6,875 nucleotides of DNA from an uncultured Lachnospiraceae bacterium (lineage in GTDB: Bacteria > Bacillota > Clostridia > Lachnospirales > Lachnospiraceae), in the NCBI GenBank assembly GCA_902803155.1, contig CADCOU010000374.1, forward strand, positions 1 through 6,875. The letters run 5' to 3'. The notes under the pieces are model-generated. The model saw only the letters and a list, made by a program, of their open reading frames with translations. It ran no database searches and was not told the DNA's origin. Below are positions 5,807 through 6,875 of this stretch, piece by piece. How positions within the stretch are numbered: the stretch's first letter is position 1; each line of letters starts with the position of its first letter. Made by a program: the position numbers and the translations under genes.

Positions 5807-5821
5807 AGGAGGTTGTTTATT

Positions 5822-6875
5822 ATGGCTGATTTTACGCACAAGATGGCAAGGATCGCTTTTTCGAAAGCAATTGATCTGATGCTGGACCGGATTTACAGAG
5901 ACCGTGAAAAGGGTATGCTCCAGCTGGTCGATATTGTCGAGAAGTACGTCGGCAATATGTTTGCACCGGAGTCATACGCCAGGGTCCGCGCCATGATGAA
6001 AGATCCGGATGCGAAGTGGAATCAGTATATTAACCGTCTTATCGATGAACTGGATCCGAACGTTCTGAAGATGACGCTTCTGAATCTCGGTTTCGAAGCA
6101 ATGTTCCACGGCACCAAGATGATCCGCGCGAATCGTGAGAAATATGACTGCAATATCCCGTGGCTGATCCTCATGGATCCTACAAGCGCATGCAACCTGC
6201 ACTGCGTCGGATGCTGGGCGGCCGAGTACGGCAACCGGCTGAACCTGAGCTACGAGGATCTGGACCGCGTCGTCACCCAGGGCAAGGAACTGGGTATCTA
6301 TTTCTATATGTTTACGGGTGGGGAGCCGCTTGTGAGGAAAAATGACATCCTCAAACTCTGCAGAAAACATCATGACTGTGCGTTCCACGCCTATACGAAC
6401 GGAACCCTGATCGACGATGATTTCGCTGAAGAGGTCCGCAAGGTCGGAAACCTCAGCTTCTCGATCTCTCTCGAAGGCTTCTCGGAAGTAAATGACCTCC
6501 GAAGGGGCGAAGGCGTGTTCGGGCGCGTCATGCATGCGATGGACGTCCTCAAGGCACACGGCTGCCTGTTCGGTACTTCCATTGCCTATACCGCGGCGAA
6601 CCTGGAGACGGTTACAAGCGACGAGTTCTATGATATGGAGATCGAGAAAGGCGTGCGCTTCAGCTGGTACTTCCATCTGATGCCGGTCGGCATGGACGCA
6701 CATCCGGAACTGATGCCGAGCCCGGAACAGCGTGAATACATTTACCACCGGATCCGTGAGATCCGCTCACGGGACGGCGGCAAGCAGATCTATACGATGG
6801 ATTTCCAGAACGACGGCGAGTTTGTCGGAGGATGCATCGCAGGCGGAAGGAACTACTTCCACATCAATCCGAACG
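5822..6875 (+). CDS. Radical SAM protein with probable SPASM domain, function unknown (3' end outside window)
   Basis: The ATG has AGGAGG 9 bases upstream and an in-frame TAG at 5789 excludes a longer start. The 351 visible codons run off the window without a stop. Residues 1-110 are mostly helical, with no cysteine cluster and no signal peptide. The radical SAM barrel starts at WLILMDPTSACNLHCVGCW (114-132); C124, C128 and C131 form the CxxxCxxC motif that binds the 4Fe-4S cluster. TGGEPL (165-170) is the SAM-binding GGE motif, and FSISLEG (213-219) fits a later barrel strand. C338 in GGCIAGGRNYFHINPN (336-351) matches the first cysteine of a SPASM-type auxiliary cluster domain, the rest of which would lie beyond the window. 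Such proteins include peptide-maturing and other cofactor-dependent enzymes. I see no precursor peptide gene upstream and cannot name the substrate. Expression is likely governed by the promoter and palindrome before it. Confidence 0.9.
   Translation, partial: MADFTHKMARIAFSKAIDLMLDRIYRDREKGMLQLVDIVEKYVGNMFAPESYARVRAMMKDPDAKWNQYINRLIDELDPNVLKMTLLNLGFEAMFHGTKMIRANREKYDCNIPWLILMDPTSACNLHCVGCWAAEYGNRLNLSYEDLDRVVTQGKELGIYFYMFTGGEPLVRKNDILKLCRKHHDCAFHAYTNGTLIDDDFAEEVRKVGNLSFSISLEGFSEVNDLRRGEGVFGRVMHAMDVLKAHGCLFGTSIAYTAANLETVTSDEFYDMEIEKGVRFSWYFHLMPVGMDAHPELMPSPEQREYIYHRIREIRSRDGGKQIYTMDFQNDGEFVGGCIAGGRNYFHINPN

Larger units (their letters stand above)
5640..5821. other. 182-base non-coding region before the radical SAM gene
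   Basis: No convincing gene is seen here; short open frames have no ribosome site or family signature. It contains a promoter (5708-5736), an alternating AT tract (5763-5773), a palindrome (5786-5806) and the ribosome site of the next gene. No clear terminator follows the MntP-like gene: CTGC...GCAG near 5643-5660 lacks a T-run, so read-through is possible. Confidence 0.6.

Noticed and set aside
5972..6748. 258-codon minus-strand open frame
   Set aside because: It is opposite the radical SAM gene, whose cluster motif, GGE motif and ribosome site are clear.

Overview
The window reads as ordinary chromosomal DNA of a Gram-positive Clostridia-type bacterium, most likely a Lachnospiraceae-like Firmicute. 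The evidence is the FtsZ beginning MLEI from a GTG codon, strong AGGAGG-type ribosome sites, sigma-A promoters with extended -10 elements, a DivIB-type FtsQ, and a moderate GC content with GGA/CCG/ATC-rich codon use that looks uniform across the genes. All genes lie on the + strand and gene density is high. There is no gap over 300 bases, and no tRNA, rRNA, CRISPR array or mobile element was seen.

Region 1 (1-3149) is the distal end of a division and cell wall (dcw) cluster: the 3' part of murD, then ftsQ/divIB, then ftsZ, closed by a strong intrinsic terminator. MurD adds D-glutamate to the peptidoglycan precursor, FtsQ/DivIB is a membrane-anchored divisome protein, and FtsZ forms the cytokinetic ring. 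ftsZ also has its own good promoter in the 126-base gap after ftsQ. FtsQ carries an acidic, Gly/Ser-rich tail ending in a small internal repeat.

Region 2 (3150-4949) is a two-gene shikimate operon, aroE then aroD (type I 3-dehydroquinate dehydratase). The genes are 12 bases apart, start from an extended -10 promoter placed directly after the ftsZ terminator, and end at a second strong terminator. The two enzymes catalyse consecutive steps, AroD making dehydroshikimate and AroE reducing it to shikimate.

Region 3 (4950-5639) is a single-gene unit with its own promoter and a TTG start. It encodes a six-helix membrane protein that aligns with the MntP manganese exporter family but seems to lack both metal-site aspartates.

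Region 4 (5640-6875) starts with a 182-base non-coding stretch that holds a near-ideal promoter, an alternating AT tract and a near-perfect palindrome abutting the ribosome site. It leads into a radical SAM protein (351 codons visible, truncated by the window edge) with the CxxxCxxC cluster motif and the first cysteine of a probable SPASM domain. Its substrate is unknown. The last two genes and the palindrome are the least conventional parts of the window; the rest is housekeeping.
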